DNA of 64,000 nt from Burhinus oedicnemus (taxonomy: Eukaryota; Chordata; Aves; Charadriiformes; Burhinidae). The stretch lies in the NCBI GenBank assembly GCA_008921705.1, contig VFFE01009205.1, positions 4,357,821 through 4,421,820 on the forward strand, written 5' to 3'. Of the stretch, positions 1 to 13,100 are shown one piece after another (the first letter of the stretch is position 1; each line of letters begins with the position of its first letter). The notes beneath the pieces were generated by a model, which searched no databases, was not told where the DNA came from, and was given only the letters and a program-made list of their open reading frames with translations. The position numbers were made by a program, and so were the translations under genes.

Positions 1-673
1 GATTCTTTGCTGTGAAGGTGGGGCTTAGAACATTGGAGGACTCTAGAGTAGTCTGCAAGGAAGGGACTTCTTGGAGTCACAGCTGACACGATTCCCTTAG
101 AAGACACTCAGGAAACTTGCATCTCAGTTTAGCTAAGTAAGTATAGATTTGTGGGACTATTTAGTTTGCATAAAATTTTGAAATATAGGTATTTTTTCAC
201 AGTAGAAAAAAATATGTGTAACATAAATGTCATTTCTGTGTCCCAGACTTTCTTTAAATCGGGGTGCTGGAATAATAGATTTGTATATAAAATGGTGAAA
301 ATTATTTTCACACAGTTAAAATATATTTAAAGGTGTTTTTACATGGGCAAAATATTATAATCATCATTAGTGTCTCTCTTAGAAATAACTGAGTCATTTG
401 GGCCAAGGAAGGATATGACAAAAAATGTTTTTCTTGGTTTGGATTCTGAGTTTCTAATCACAATAGGAACATAAAAATGATGAGAAATGGATTAGTAATA
501 GCACCTGCAGAAATCTGATCATATTTTAGTAGCACAAGGAAAAAGAAGGTTATGTTAATAAAATTGCTCTATTCAGGCACATCAATCATATTTGCATACA
601 TATTTATGTATGTAGATATTATATATATAAAAATCTCATCTTTTGCTTACACTGGCCAGATGGTAAATGCAAT
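1..673. other. AT-rich unique DNA, no gene seen
   Basis: I see no coding region or recognisable repeat here. A short TA-rich stretch lies near 600-632. The only 60-codon open frame, on the minus strand at 129-311, has no recognisable motif and a chance-like composition. Confidence 0.6.
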
Positions 674-742
674 TTTAAAATTTTTTTAAATTAATTAATT
701 TAATTTTTTAAATTAATTAATTTCATTTAAATTAATTAATTA
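674..742. repeat. TTAATTAA-rich low-complexity array
   Basis: Three near copies of an A/T-only unit containing TTTAAATTAATTAATT follow one another at roughly 23-25 bp spacing. Each unit is itself nearly palindromic, so the stretch could form small hairpins or cruciforms. No G or C occurs in most of it. It is simple low-complexity DNA, possibly a degraded microsatellite. Confidence 0.75.
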
Positions 743-2622
743 GGTCACAGACCAGTAGTCCATGAGAACATCTTGTTTGACCTTGTTTATACTACAGATC
801 ATCAGGCAAGACCAGTTATTTCAGTACTCAGAAAATAAATGTTTACCACATGTAACAAAGAAGTGAATTTTCTGCAGTGACAAGGACATGGAGAGAGTAA
901 AATTACTCTTTTTAAGTCAGAAATTGTGAAAAATGAAGGTTTCTGCCATTCTCACTTGAGAGGAAATATATTACCCTACACCAAATTAAATTATTTTTAT
1001 TTATTTATTTATAAAGTATACTAGTTGGGAGACTTGGAGGTTCATGCTTCTCCATGTCTTACGCTTCGCCACAGCTAAACTCTGCTGCTTCTCAGGGAGG
1101 TAAGAACCTTTGCCCACTTTGCACCAAATAAGGTGTTGAGGAAAAAATGTTATTTTCAATTCTTTACAGGCATTTTGACAAATCCCAAAGCATGAAATTT
1201 GTAATCCTTATCTTAATGCAGAACTACAGAGCATGTGGGGGATGTGCATGCAGGTCTTGGTCTCCCTGGGGCTCAGAAATAAAAGACATGGTTGATGTTA
1301 ATCCAATCCAAAAAGTTCAAACCTAAAAAGATTCTCTAGCCTTACTCTTCCTTTCTTACCATGATCACAAGCCAAGGAATTTCTTCCAAAAGAGAAATTA
1401 ATTCTGTTTTGGAGAAATATATCTAATCTCTCTTTACAGGCTCAAGGTGTTAGTAAAGCTAAGTTGTTGAAGTATTTAATCGCTGTCATTTCTCTGAAAT
1501 TTCATCTTTTGTGGAATTTCAGCTACTTTGAAGTTGAGTTGTCTAATTTCCATTTCTAGTCATTGGATCTTGTTATGTCATTGTCAGCAAGGTTCAAAGG
1601 CCTCCCACTATCAAGAAGCTATTTCATGTATTCATGATCAAGCACTTATTTTATAAGTTGAGCTCTTTAAGTCTCATATCATGGGGCTTATTTTTCCTAT
1701 CCCCTAGTTCATTATTTTGGCCCTCCTTTGAACTGCCTTTGCATTTTCACATCCTTCATCTGTGGACAACACAGAAGGTACAACATTACTAGCAGTGGTC
1801 TTACTAACACTAGGTGTTAGTCCATAATTGTTTGTTTACAGAGCCTGTAATTAGTCTGTCCCTGTTGGCAGAGTCTCTTAGTGTTGTTACGTACAATCAT
1901 TTCCAAGTTAACTTTTCTGTAATATCCTTCTTTTAAAATATAGAGGAAATGCCGCTCTAGGGGTCTAGCTGTATACATTTTATTCATTATTTTGCAAGCA
2001 AACCTATGCTTTAGCTTTATATATTTATTATTGTTTTACATTTGCTTCAATATGTTAAAACGAGTCTGTAATCTTCAGTATATAATTCCCTCCTGTATAC
2101 TACAGGAAAGGTCATTTTTCTGACATGGTAGTACAAGAGCTAAAAATGCCTACCATCATACTAAATTAAATCAAAAGCATTTAGCAAACCAAAGGAGAAT
2201 GAGTTCTTCAGTATAAACCAGAATAATGAGTGTGTCGGTGTCTTCTTATGCTGATGTCACATTTGTGGTTTTACTTTTATATTTTCATTGTCAGATTTTT
2301 TTTATTAGTTTAGTCCTTCAAGACAATGGAGGACTAATCACTGCTGATCAAGTAAGACCCTGCCTCTGTGCAGTTACTACAGCAGTTTTCATCTTGGCCC
2401 ATGCTTCTCAGTCTATACATGGTCCATCCTGCTGACTGGGTGTAATTCAACAGTATCCTCCACCACAATTATTATTGCTTCTGGGCAGTCAAATAATCAC
2501 TTTCATAAGTGGCTGGAATTTCTAAAACAGCAGATACATCTGTTTCAGATAATGTAATACATTTTGTTGGGATTCTCAAGTAGAACCTAGCTCAAAGCAT
2601 GCTGAAATCACTGAAAAAGAAA
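743..2622. other. Unique AT-rich DNA, no gene seen
   Basis: No exon, RNA gene or transposon could be recognised. A TTTA-rich stretch lies near 985-1012. A 69-codon plus frame at 2226-2435 is rich in hydrophobic residues but has no family signature, so I treat it as chance. Confidence 0.55.
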
Positions 2623-2627
2623 ACTCC
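2623..2627. repeat. Target-site duplication, left copy (ACTCC)
   Basis: ACTCC lies directly before the TG that opens the LTR, and the same five bases follow its terminal CA at 3186-3190. A perfect 5-bp direct repeat around a TG...CA element is the footprint of retroviral-type integration. If the terminal A is counted as duplicated instead, the repeat can be read as 6 bp (AACTCC). Confidence 0.85.
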
Positions 2628-2863
2628 TGTCCTGGTTTCGGCTGGGATAGATTTAACTTTCTTACTAGCAGCTGGTACAGTGCTATGTTTTGGAGTTAGG
2701 AGAGAACAATCTTGATTAGTTGTTGCTAAGCAGTCAAGGTCTTTTCTGCATCTCATACCACCGCACCAGCGAGTAGGCTGGGGCTGCACAAAAAGTTGGG
2801 AGGAGACACAGCTGACCCCAACTCACCAAAAAGCTATTCCATACCATATGACATTATGCTCAG

Positions 2864-2870
2864 TATATAA
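2864..2870 (+). promoter_or_regulatory. TATA box of the solo LTR
   Basis: TATATAA lies about 235 bp into the LTR, preceded by a GCTCAG stretch. In LTRs of this kind it marks the U3 promoter, with transcription starting about 25-30 bp downstream and running rightward. Activity is not shown by sequence alone. Confidence 0.6.
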
Positions 2871-3052
2871 AGCTGGAGGAAGAAGAAGGAAGGGGGGGAC
2901 ATTTGGAGTGATGGCATTTGTCTGCCCAAGTAACCATTACATGTGGTGGAGCCCTGCTTTCCTGGAGATGGCTGAACACCTGCCTGGTTATGCGAAGTGG
3001 TGAATGAATTCCTTGTTTTGCTTTGTTTGCATGTGTGGCTTTTGGTTTACTT

Positions 3053-3058
3053 ATTAAA
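3053..3058 (+). promoter_or_regulatory. Polyadenylation signal of the solo LTR
   Basis: ATTAAA, the commonest variant of AATAAA, lies about 185 bp after the TATA box and is followed by a T-rich stretch, as expected at the R/U5 boundary of an LTR. Confidence 0.5.
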
Positions 3059-3185
3059 CTGTCTTTATCTCAACCCACAAGTTTTCTCACTTTTACTTTT
3101 TTGATTCTCTCCCCCATCCCGCAGTGGGGAGAGTGAGCGAGTGGCTGTGTGGAACTTAGTTGCTGGCTGGGGTTAAACCATTACA

Positions 3186-3190
3186 ACTCC
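3186..3190. repeat. Target-site duplication, right copy (ACTCC)
   Basis: This ACTCC follows the terminal CA of the LTR and matches 2623-2627 exactly. It fixes the right boundary of the insertion. Confidence 0.85.
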
Positions 3191-4084
3191 TTAGTTGTGT
3201 GCCACAATAAGGCATCATAGTGTTAAGTACTGTAAGAAAAATATCACCATCTTATAGACAAATAGAGTGTGACTTTCAATTGCTTACAAGTTATAGCTTA
3301 TGATTATTATTTTATAGTGTGACTGTTTTATATTATGAAAAGAAACATAGCAAAGCCTCACATTTCTTATTCATTTTTACATGTTAAGGCTGCTGTCTTT
3401 AAAAATCCATTTCTTCAGCTTACTAAATAATCACTAGAGACAGATAACATGAGGAAAATAAAATAAGAAATAATGTTTATCTTGTTTGCAACAGAACTAC
3501 TTTCATTGAGATTCAGAGAAGCTTTTGCTCTTAAACAAATATTATTCATATTTGTCTACAAATTTCTTCCTCATTCTGGTTTACAGGGATTATCCCAACT
3601 TAGATTTGGCTTGTACACTGCATATAAACAGACTTTTATACAATTGAGACTGATAGAAATATTTGTCACATTTTATTCTGATTTGATATATTTGATTCCA
3701 AACATTCTGTTATGATGATTGAAAGACCAGCATTGCACTCACTGCTGCCAATTCTCATGGGTGAGTCTTGCAATATATGTTATTTTTCTCTAACGGGCCA
3801 TAGCCCCAAAGTCATGTGGTTTTGCGAGATTCAGCTTTCCTTTAAAAGGGAATTATGTTTCTAACCCTCAGGGGAAAGCTTGAATATATAAGGCCTATAC
3901 TAGGGTTTTTGAAATAAAAAAAAAAAATTATGTGGTTTTTTTTAGGCAATGGGGTACAATTCTAGCGACAGACATATTTATAATCACAAAGCTAACAGCA
4001 GAGAGAACCTAAAAGTAATAAAACCAAAAAGATTTATTTGCCCAGTTACAGAGAAATCTGGAAAATAAACTCGCACCAGAAATA
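3191..4084. other. Unique DNA between LTR and CR1, no gene seen
   Basis: No coding or RNA signal was recognised. An A12 run lies at 3916-3927. An 80-codon plus frame at 3473-3715 is dominated by F, L and I codons, as expected from AT-rich DNA, and has no family motif. Confidence 0.55.
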
Positions 4085-4252
4085 ATCATAGAATCATAGA
4101 TTCATAAAATGGTTAGAGCTGGATGGGACCTTAAAGATCACCTAGTTCCAACCCCCCTGTCCTGGGCAGTGACACCTCCCACTAGACCGGGTTACTCAAA
4201 GCCCCATCCAAGCTGGCCTTGAACACTTCCAGAGACGGGGCATCCACAACTT
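4085..4252 (-). mobile_element. CR1 LINE 3' fragment
   Basis: The left edge carries TCATAGAATCATAGA, the reverse complement of the CR1 3' tail repeat. Rightward it reads GGGACCTTAAAGATCA, CTGTCCTGGGCAGTGACACC and AAGCTGGCCTTGAACACTTC, which are standard CR1 3' region blocks read on the opposite strand. The element is heavily 5'-truncated, as is usual for CR1, ending near CATCCACAACTTC. It has no protein-coding capacity. Its truncation point nearly matches that of the copy at 45097-45250. Confidence 0.93.
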
Positions 4253-7200
4253 CATCTTTAAGGTTTTTTTTCGTCTAGATAGGTGAAGCAATCTGGGCTA
4301 TGGAGCTCGATTTTCTACTACTTCATATCTCTTCAATCATTTCCAGCTATGCAAAAAGGTAGTAAAATGCTGTATGCAGATGGGTTGAGTGAAGAATCAG
4401 GCTAGTGGTTGTTAAAGAGTTGGTGTACTAACTTGGAGAGACACGAGTTAAAAATCTGTTTAAAACCCCTCAACGAACTATTTTCTCTAAGTGAATTACA
4501 AACTACTCCAGCAGCCTTGAATGTTCAGTGATTTTTTTCCCCATCCAAAATCCTTCCAAATGCTTCATTTCTTGAATTGCCTCATTTAGCAATGTTGCTT
4601 TGAATGTCCAGGTATGAAGATCAGTGAGGCTACCTATGGATGTACAGACACGTACTGCATACTCCCATACTGGGCTTCGTAGTTGTCAAGAAAGTGAGGA
4701 GTGGCATGGGGGTTTCAGTTTAGTGCCAGAGCTGAGGAGCTGAGGTTAGCGTGGGTTTTCTGTTGGTGTTTTTTAAATAAAAGGGCAGGGGTAAGCAGGA
4801 GTAAATGTTTGGAGAGGGAAAAAGAGGTTGAAGAACAGATCTAAGCTGACCTGGAAAATGAAAAACTGGCATTGAAAAGATAAGACATTTAAAATTATTC
4901 GGTTTTACCTCTACTAAGATTAGCCAGCCTTGACATTTTGTTGCTTTTGCTTTGAATCAGACTGAGGAAAGCTGTAATGCTGATGTACTCTTATTGAGAA
5001 AAGGCATATTCTAGAAATGCAGACATGGGCATTATGGTAGAACGATGTGCTTTGTAGCTCTTTTTTTCCCTCTTTTTTTTTTTATTCTGCTTTCCTCTTA
5101 CTTGAGACCATGACTGATACAATATTCATAGAGAATTGTCTTCTCATATTTTGGAGTAAAGTTCACAGAGATTTCAAAATGCAGGTAAATTAATGCAGTG
5201 CTCCAGGAGTCAATGGAGTTGGTTGGAGAGAGTTGAAATTGGATAACTTGCATTTACAGCCGCCACTACATATTTAAATGTAACCGATTTCACAGTGTTT
5301 TCAAAACAAGTGTACCTGAGGAGCTGTCAGAAAATAATGAGGTTCTGTTAAGTCAGCCACAAGAAGTAGTTGTATATTCCTATGGCTGAGGCTTCTGTAC
5401 TGAATTCTCCCTGGAATCATATCTTGTTGGGAAGCTGACTTTAGGGGGACAATTAGTTGAAGAATGGATAGAAAACAAATTCACAGAGCTGTAGATTGAA
5501 ATAGCTAATGTTTTAAATGCCATGATATATATTCACCCCAAACGAGAGAAGCATCTAGCAGGAATAAATGGAAACAAACATGTTCAACTTTAACATTCTT
5601 ATTAGTTGTATGTGCATGGGGCTCATGCTGAGCAAGGTTTGTTTGCACGTTTCAACCTGTGTGAACATGACAAGGAAAACTAACTTCTTCTGAATGTCAG
5701 TCTAGAATAGACTGAGTCCTGCAGTTTGTGGTCCTAGTCTCAGATTGCTCTAACACAGACACGTCTTTGAGCTTGCATGAAATGTCATTGGCTTTGAGTT
5801 GCAATGCTGTACCATGACTGAAAACTTTTAGGCATATTGTTTTATCCTCCAAACTGTGGGCTGTATTAGAATTTTCTGACAGCTGCCCAGTCAGCAGACA
5901 AGTTAAGTACCTGTTTAACCGCTAATGCGAAGCAGATAGCTTGTTGCTTGTGAAACAGGAAGACAGCTGTGAAACTGATCACAAAAAGGTCTGGTAGGAG
6001 ATGTCTGTTTGTTTTCATCCTTTGGAAGAAAAATCTGGACAGTTTCTTTACAACAGATTACATGCGTATGGCTAGAAGATTTAAAAATAATTCTCACCTT
6101 CTTATGGAAAACAGGATAATTACTTTATCATTCTAGAGAACCCTTAGTTTCACTGTGGATTTTTTATCAGAATGTCCACAGGGTTTAACATTTCATAAGC
6201 TTTCCCTGTCATTGATGATAGTTCTTTGATAAAATTTGGCCTAAGGTGGATGTGGGTGTGTTTGTGTTGCCATTATTATCTGCTTGCTCTTTGAGTAATC
6301 TCAAGTCTGTTTTTCCTCAGAAATTAAAATTCCTCAACTTCTATTTTCTCATGAAATCGTTTACCAACATGGATCCTTAAGTGAATATTGTAGGTTGGTG
6401 GGGAGCAACAATCATTCCTAATATCTTATCTAGAAATAAGAAATTGAAATGCAGCATGTAAGGAGAAGGGGAACAAGATCCATATTTGATGACAGGAACA
6501 GCTTGTATAACAAAGTCTGTTATACAGAGGAGGGAGGAGCTTCTCTGTACTAGGAGGGAAAAAAACAGGGTGGGAAGAGTTATTTAAACTACACAAAATT
6601 GTCACAGGAACAAATGTGTATGAATATATACATTTGACTAAAGTTAGAAGGTAATATAAATGAATGAAAAGAATTTGTGTAACACTTTCAAAGGAGAGAG
6701 CAGCTGGAGGGAGAACCTGTCTTCTTTTAAGATAGGAAAAAAATTGTGTTTCACAAGAATCAGCTGCTTAAGGGAGTAGTGCTATGAAGTACATAGGAGC
6801 TGGGGACTCACAGAGGTTGGAAACCCAAATCCATTCTCTAACACAGAAGCAAAGCCACATATTGCATTTCATAGGAGAGAGACCACCAGCCTTTACCATT
6901 TTTTTACTCTCTAAACTTCCCTAAGGACCACTTAGTAGAAGAGGAATGAAAGAATTTCTTTTTGCCATAGAGGAAGATGACAGGTTTGTTGGCACTGCAA
7001 TAAATATCTCTCAATATCAACAGATACCTCTGACAAATGCCTTTTTTTGGTAACACTGAGTAATTTTGAAATATACAAGTTTTACCAAGACAGTAAAGAT
7101 GCTGAAGTAAATAAGGTGTTTAAAAATCCAGTATCTTAATGGGAAACTCAAAATAAAAGAACAGCCTATTTTAAAGAACAGGAAATAAATTCAATACTTA

Positions 7201-10200
7201 CTAGTATAAAGCTTAGAATAGCTTAGCTGAGTATGGATATAGTCCTGCCCTGAACTTATGCCTGCATAAACTTATGAGATAAAAATTTTCAAATAGAAAA
7301 AAAAGTCATATGTATAATCACTTAAAGGTTGGAGCTATTTAGGTGGAATGTTTTTTATTTGGTCTATTTGTGCCAGGGAGGTATTTGGAGAGAGGCGGAA
7401 GCAAGCCAGAGCGCAGAGGGAAAAACTGAAGATGCCAAAACTTGCTATGACTACAAAAAACACAAGCCTTGAGAGAGTTTGTGGCAGAGTACTGACTAAA
7501 AGTGCCTTGTAGCTGTAAGGCACAAAATAATCTCTATTTCTTTATCCCTGAAAGGTTTAGTGAAAAAACAGGATTATACCAAAGATCCCAAATTCAGTTA
7601 TTGTTGTCAGAATCCAAATTAGTTATTCAAGTAAAAAAGGTTAATACTGGATTAAGTGATCCAAAATGTGTTTATTTATCCAAATCTATTTTTTAAAGAA
7701 ATGTTTGCATATTCTCAGCTTGGTTACATATTGATGAACTGTTTATGGTGCTTTTATTTCAAGAAAGCACTCTGGGATCTGATACCACCAGAGTGCTGAG
7801 TATCCTTTTCTTCTCACTGGCTTTCTCTCAGCTGCGCTCAAGAAAGGAGTAACCTTCCCTGTTTTCCAAGTTTCCTCCACTCAGAGTGTACATGCTGGGC
7901 CAAAGAAAATGAAGCAGCTTTTATACCTGCTGCCCAGATATCGCTTTGTAAAGGATCAAAACCGTGTAAACTTGTAGTAATTGTGAATAAACAAATTAAA
8001 CAATTACACAGGCTGTAACAGAAAGGGTGTGAGTTTGGAAAACCTCCTATCCTCCTAAGCTGGGTAAACGGAGACACAAAATAGCTGAGGGATTTGCTCA
8101 GGATCTAGTCTGTGAGTATGAAGTGTCAGTGCTTTTGGAGAACTCAGTTTTGCAGGGAGATCTGTGTGACATTTAAAAGTAATAATTTCTTTTAAAAATG
8201 TATGAAGATGTTTCCAACAAACATGTTTTGTCCCTTTCTTCCCTTTGAAACTTGTTATTCTTCCTTTTTTTCCTTTTGATGTCAAATCAGAATTTAGGCT
8301 GGCATTATAATCTTGAAACATCTGGAAACTGTAAATCCAGAAGGAAAAACCTTCTTTTGTTTTGAGTAATTAGAATATAATAAAATTCCTGAAGGTTGTT
8401 TTTTTACTTTGGCTTTCATATCTGGGAAGAAAAGGGTTTTTATGCTTTTTACACACTAGTGACACAATGTTCTCATGAGCACATTCCTTTCTACCACCAA
8501 CCTTCTTCAGAAAACACACCTTCTATTAATGGCAGTTGATTGCAGTTTATCAGATATTATATATGCTACTTAATCACTGACTTTAGTATTAGAAGACTGG
8601 GTTCTTAGAGTGCATATCCCCGATTCCACCTGTGCAGGACACTTTGATCCTGCCACATTATTTTCAGTGATATTTGGCAAAACCAATGGACTGGACTTGT
8701 AAAGGAAGTAAGGCAGACTTAGATGTAGACTTCCTATTATTTATGAGGAAAACAATAGCACTGGTATTGGCTATTTTTTATTTTAAAATCTATCTTAAGA
8801 AAATTGATGATAAGCAGTGCTTTCATGGGCTAAGAAACAGACTGGCAAAAAGCTTAAAGCTTAAATTATTTCCATTAGAAAGTAGGTGTTAGTGGAAAAC
8901 AAACACTGGCACAGTAAACAACACTATAAAATATACTGGAAATGCCAGTTTTAATGACTGATAAAAATAAACTGGTCCAGATCCAGGTGTAGATACAAGT
9001 TAGACCTATGTTAGAGGGATACCATGGGCTGCATAGTCCCAAGATCAGGTTATCATATGACATAGGATAGTGGGGGCTTTTTGGCAGAGATTTAACTCTC
9101 TCTCTGAAAAATCCATGCCTCAAATTCACTGCTAGTAAACATCTCAAAGTCCTGAAGGGTTCCTATGTAAAACCCCAATTAATTAGTTAGTAACCCCTTC
9201 TAAAATGCTTCACCCTTGGAGACTGATCAGGAAGCAATTATTCCAAGAATTCCCTAACAAATTTCCTGACAGTATTTTCCGACAAGGTTTGTAGCAATCC
9301 AATAATCAATGCCATGTTTGGCCACATAGTTCCTAAATTATTCTATCCTAGCTATTAATGCTTGATAGGTGACTGATTCATATTTTAATTTGACAATCAA
9401 GTAATGCATGCTCATTTTTCAACACAAAAATACAGAGCCTCTTCAAATAAGTGACAGCCTGTTCCCAACACAGCTTCTGGTAAAACAGCAAAATGGTAAG
9501 TAGGAAATGTATTTAGTAAGAGCTGTGCATCAACAACAGACCTGAATTAACAGTGAATTAACATCAGCCTGTTGGTCAAGGCAATCAGAGGTGGGAGGTA
9601 AGGGAAAGAGGGAGCACTTCTTCCTGCTTGTAGTATGTTTGTGGGAGTCTCTGACATTACAGACATGTATGAACAGAAGCACATACATAACTGTGCTTAT
9701 AATATGCTAAAGGGTAAAGCGATGTATCCTGAAGTTACATAGTAAATCTTTAACTACATTATAGTCATATAGATATGCTATATCTACATTACAACTGTTT
9801 CAGGATGTCTAAAGGAAGTCTTAGAAAATAAATTTTTTTTCTGAAGAGGTTGCAATTTTGCACACTGGAAAATTGAAAGCTATATTTTAATAAGAAAAAC
9901 TGAATTAAAAAATCTGATGCTATCACATGAAAAGTTCACTTCTAAGAATGGTTTTCTGACAAGAAAAGGGCAATAAAAAAGTTGAGTTCTGTCACCTGAT
10001 ACTTTTGATATTCTGGGCTTAGTTACTGTCTAACATGTCTAAATCTCTTGTTTCCTCCTCTTCTTTCTCCATTACTCACCCCTATTGCATTTGTCATGGC
10101 GCTACAAATAATTGTAACATCACATTAATTATTTACAAAAGGGAGACTCACTTTTCTACAGTTCTTGGCACTGTTTAATTCTATCCAAGAAGCTTCTGGA

Positions 10201-12941
10201 ACAGCTATAGAGATAGAACCTGGAACAAGTGTGTCTATGGAGAGAGCATCATCACTTTCTAGAGTGTGGATTAATTTCTTCCTATTTTTAATTCTATGTT
10301 AATTTTAATTATCAGTAGCATTTCATTGGCTTGAGTCGTTCTTCAGAAAAGAGAATCTGAAATTCAGCTATTCATGCAGGATTAAAGGTATCTCTATTTA
10401 TTCAGAGATTTAAGAACAATCAGGGTAGATGAGTATTTGTACAGGGAACAAGGAACAGCATTGGCAATGCCTTTGGAAATTAATGAAAACATTTTATAGA
10501 TAATTTAGTTGAATCAAGTAATGAACTGTGAAAAGCCATGTTTTTAATTCATGTCAGGAGCACTTGGGTATTTAAATGTTGTCCCAACTGAATATTCATT
10601 CATTCATATCTTCCATTTTTAAAAGACTTAAAATTGCCTTTTAGCCATGCAAGAGCACTCTACACTACATTTCCACTGGTAGGGGATTTGAGCATATTTG
10701 AAAGACTTAACTCTGAGTCAAGTGCTATTGCAGACCCATCAGAATGAAACTACCTTTTTAGTGGAACTACCGTAAAGCTCATAGGTTTGTGTTTTATCTG
10801 CGTGATATATCAAAATGAAAAGCAGACTATTGATTTAATCTAATTTAATCAATTTCTAGTGACACAAATCTGAGTTAATACAGCAATGGGAACCATAAAA
10901 AATTTTCAGGCTTAATTACATAATTATGAGAGTACAGGCACATCTTAATTTCATCTGATTTACTTCTATGTTATAATAGGTTTTCTTTAGACTTTTATGC
11001 AAGGATGGAATGGGAAATGTAAATAAACAAGTATTCTTGGAAGTGACACTTCCATTTTAAACTCAAAGGGAAACAGATGCCATTTAGAGTAGACATTTGT
11101 TGGCACCAAGTAGTCGTTGAACTTTTGAGGTCACATAGTTTCAACTTTTCCATTCTGACAACGCTGCAAAACTCTGGAAAATTTAAAGAGGTGACATAAT
11201 TGTCACGTACTACAAAGCAAATGAATTCTAATTAGTGCTAATGGAAATCTGTGAAATTTGTGCCAATTGTTGACAAGTAGGACTGAAGGAACAATTAAAA
11301 CTCTTCCATTCTGAAGTTAGGGCTAAATGAAGACACATTCACTAGGTTATGTAGTTATCATTGCCAAGTCTCCCTTGTGATAAAAATATTCTGTGTTAGG
11401 AGTTATCCGTAAAAGATTTAGAATTACAGGATTTTCTTCTGTTGAGAACTTAGCAAACTAGAAGGTGAAGCCAGCTTTTCAGCAGCTCTAATGCACGAAA
11501 TTCTTAAAATAATAATACAATAGAGCAATATTTGCAGGTCAGAGTACTAAGGCCTTTTCAGTCCTAAAATCGATTCTGAGGAAGGCAGGCATCCTGCTGG
11601 TTAAATAAAACCAGAGTACAGACTAAAGTAAGATATTTTTCTCATCTGAAACACTCTTTAAGAAGACTGAAAATTATTATCGCTTTGACAAATCTTGATT
11701 TTCCCCCTCTGAAACTGGAATTAACATTGCTGATTTTGTTGCAGAATCACAACTTTAGCTGAAATGACACTTTGTCTTGCCAAAGCATATTTGCTCATGC
11801 AGTGCACCTGCTTCATCACTGATGTCAGCTGAGCCCTGGAAGGGGTGATTTCTAGATAAACACTACTGTAGAACCAGCCATGGTACTATAAAACTTATGG
11901 GCAATTGCTCTGTTTCTATCAGAAAAGCAAGGGAAAGAAAACAGTGGGTTTGAGCTAGCATTTACCAGCATTACAGGGGAGATGTTAACCACCTAAGACA
12001 TCAGTATTAATGTGTTTTAACTGCTGAAGTGGCCCACAGGAAGTTGAAAGTCTTCTCTACAGTCTCATGCACCTCCTGTGTGTGTCTGACAGCTCCCTGT
12101 GAAAGCATCTGGGACCTGACCTAGTTTGCAGGGTTCAGTCAGAAAAATTGTGTGGTGTGAAAGGCCTTGCAGCTCTCTGTTCATACACATGCTAGCTAAG
12201 TCCCCAAATATGTAAGCTAGCTAGCAGGAACATGATGACCCTTCTGAGAAGTTCTAGCAGAACCCTGTACACAACGAACAGCAGGGGTCTTACTCCAAAG
12301 ACCACTTCTTTCTGCTGTCTTTGGCAAATTCTCAATAAAAAGAAAAAATACAGTCAATGTATTTAAACTCAATGAAATGTCTTTCAAATCTTAACTAGTG
12401 AAGTAATGATCCATATTTAGAGAATAGAAGATCCATTGATAATCAAATTATTAATAGATTTATGTTTGAATATATTAAAAAACTCACTATAGTGTATTGA
12501 ATTTTGCTTTAAAGTGTCAAATTCTTTCTTCTCTTATCTGTCCTTTGCCTTTCCCATTCATGCTGCTTTTCATTTACTTTTGCTTCTCTAATTCCTTGCC
12601 CATGTAGAAGTGTCACTGAGTACTGACAAGCACTGTGAACACAAAGCCAAGGTAGTCATTCCAGCCTGCTCAGCTATCTGTAGCGGTCCACGCTCAGCTA
12701 AAAGCTTAAGGACACCCTTCTAAGCACCTTAATAAGGCTCCCTTAGACCTGTATCTAATTATTAACATGTATCAAGTGTGTATTATTACGCTCCATCCCA
12801 CCGCATCACCTCCTGCCACAAGCTTTGCCTGCACTAGTGTCCAAACATCATGCTAACACCGTAGCTCTGCTTTTTTTGTTTTATTGCTGAGCAGCACCAC
12901 AGACTGTTTAAGAGCACTCAGTGCCAATAATGTTACAGCAG
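4253..12941. other. 8.7 kb of unique DNA, no gene seen
   Basis: I see no convincing exon, RNA gene or transposon in this stretch. A polypyrimidine tract lies at 5058-5093. The open frames of 60-90 codons (for example 7838-8077 and 8055-8321 on the minus strand and 8674-8892 on the plus strand) have no recognisable domain, and several overlap each other. Conserved noncoding elements could be present but cannot be told apart from neutral DNA in a single sequence. Confidence 0.5.
5058..5093 (+). repeat. Polypyrimidine (T-rich) tract
   Basis: A run of C and T broken only near its end, dominated by two long T runs (T7 and T12). It is low-complexity DNA. No LINE or SINE body ends on it, so it does not look like a retroposon tail. 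Confidence 0.7.
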
Positions 12942-13050
12942 CATGATTCGGGTGGAAGGGGACACCCAGAGGCCATCTTAATCCACCCCCCTGCTCAGAC
13001 AGGCCTAGCCAGACGGGGTTGCTCTAAGCCACGTCCGGTTCAGTCCTGAG
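12942..13050 (-). mobile_element. Old, diverged CR1 fragment
   Basis: The order GATTCGGGTGGAAGGGGACA, CCAGAGGCCATCTTAATCCA, CCCCCCTGCTCAGACAGG and GGGGTTGCTCTAAGCCACGTCC follows, with many substitutions, the CR1 3' region of the subfamily that reads GGAAGGGACCTCTGGAGGTC, then CCAACCCCCCTGCTC, then GGTTGCCCAGGACC. The tail repeat itself is gone. The divergence suggests an old insertion. It borders the minisatellite directly downstream. Confidence 0.65.
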
Positions 13051-13100
13051 CTGCTGCGCACTCTGCGAGCACCGACCACAAACAGCAGCCTGGCACTCTG

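Larger units (their letters stand above)
2628..3185 (+). mobile_element. Solo LTR of an avian endogenous retrovirus
   Basis: This 558-bp element opens with TGTCCTGGTTTCGGCTGGG and closes with GGTTAAACCATTACA, so it has canonical TG...CA ends. Inside are a TATA box (TATATAA at 2864-2870), a polyadenylation signal (ATTAAA at 3053-3058) and a terminal region with CTCTCCCCCATCCC and GTGAGCGAGTGG. I recognise this pattern as a high-copy LTR of bird genomes. A 5-bp target-site duplication flanks it and there is no internal retroviral sequence on either side. It is therefore a solo LTR left by recombination between the two LTRs of a provirus. The 5-bp duplication is compatible with an ERVL-like class, but I cannot assign the class from one copy. 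The 65-codon minus frame over its first part is a chance frame. The TATA box and poly(A) signal are intact, so it might still act as a weak promoter or terminator. Confidence 0.9.

Noticed and set aside
2592..2789. 65-codon minus frame
   Set aside because: It lies mostly inside the solo LTR in antisense, crosses its left border and has no retroviral protein motif.
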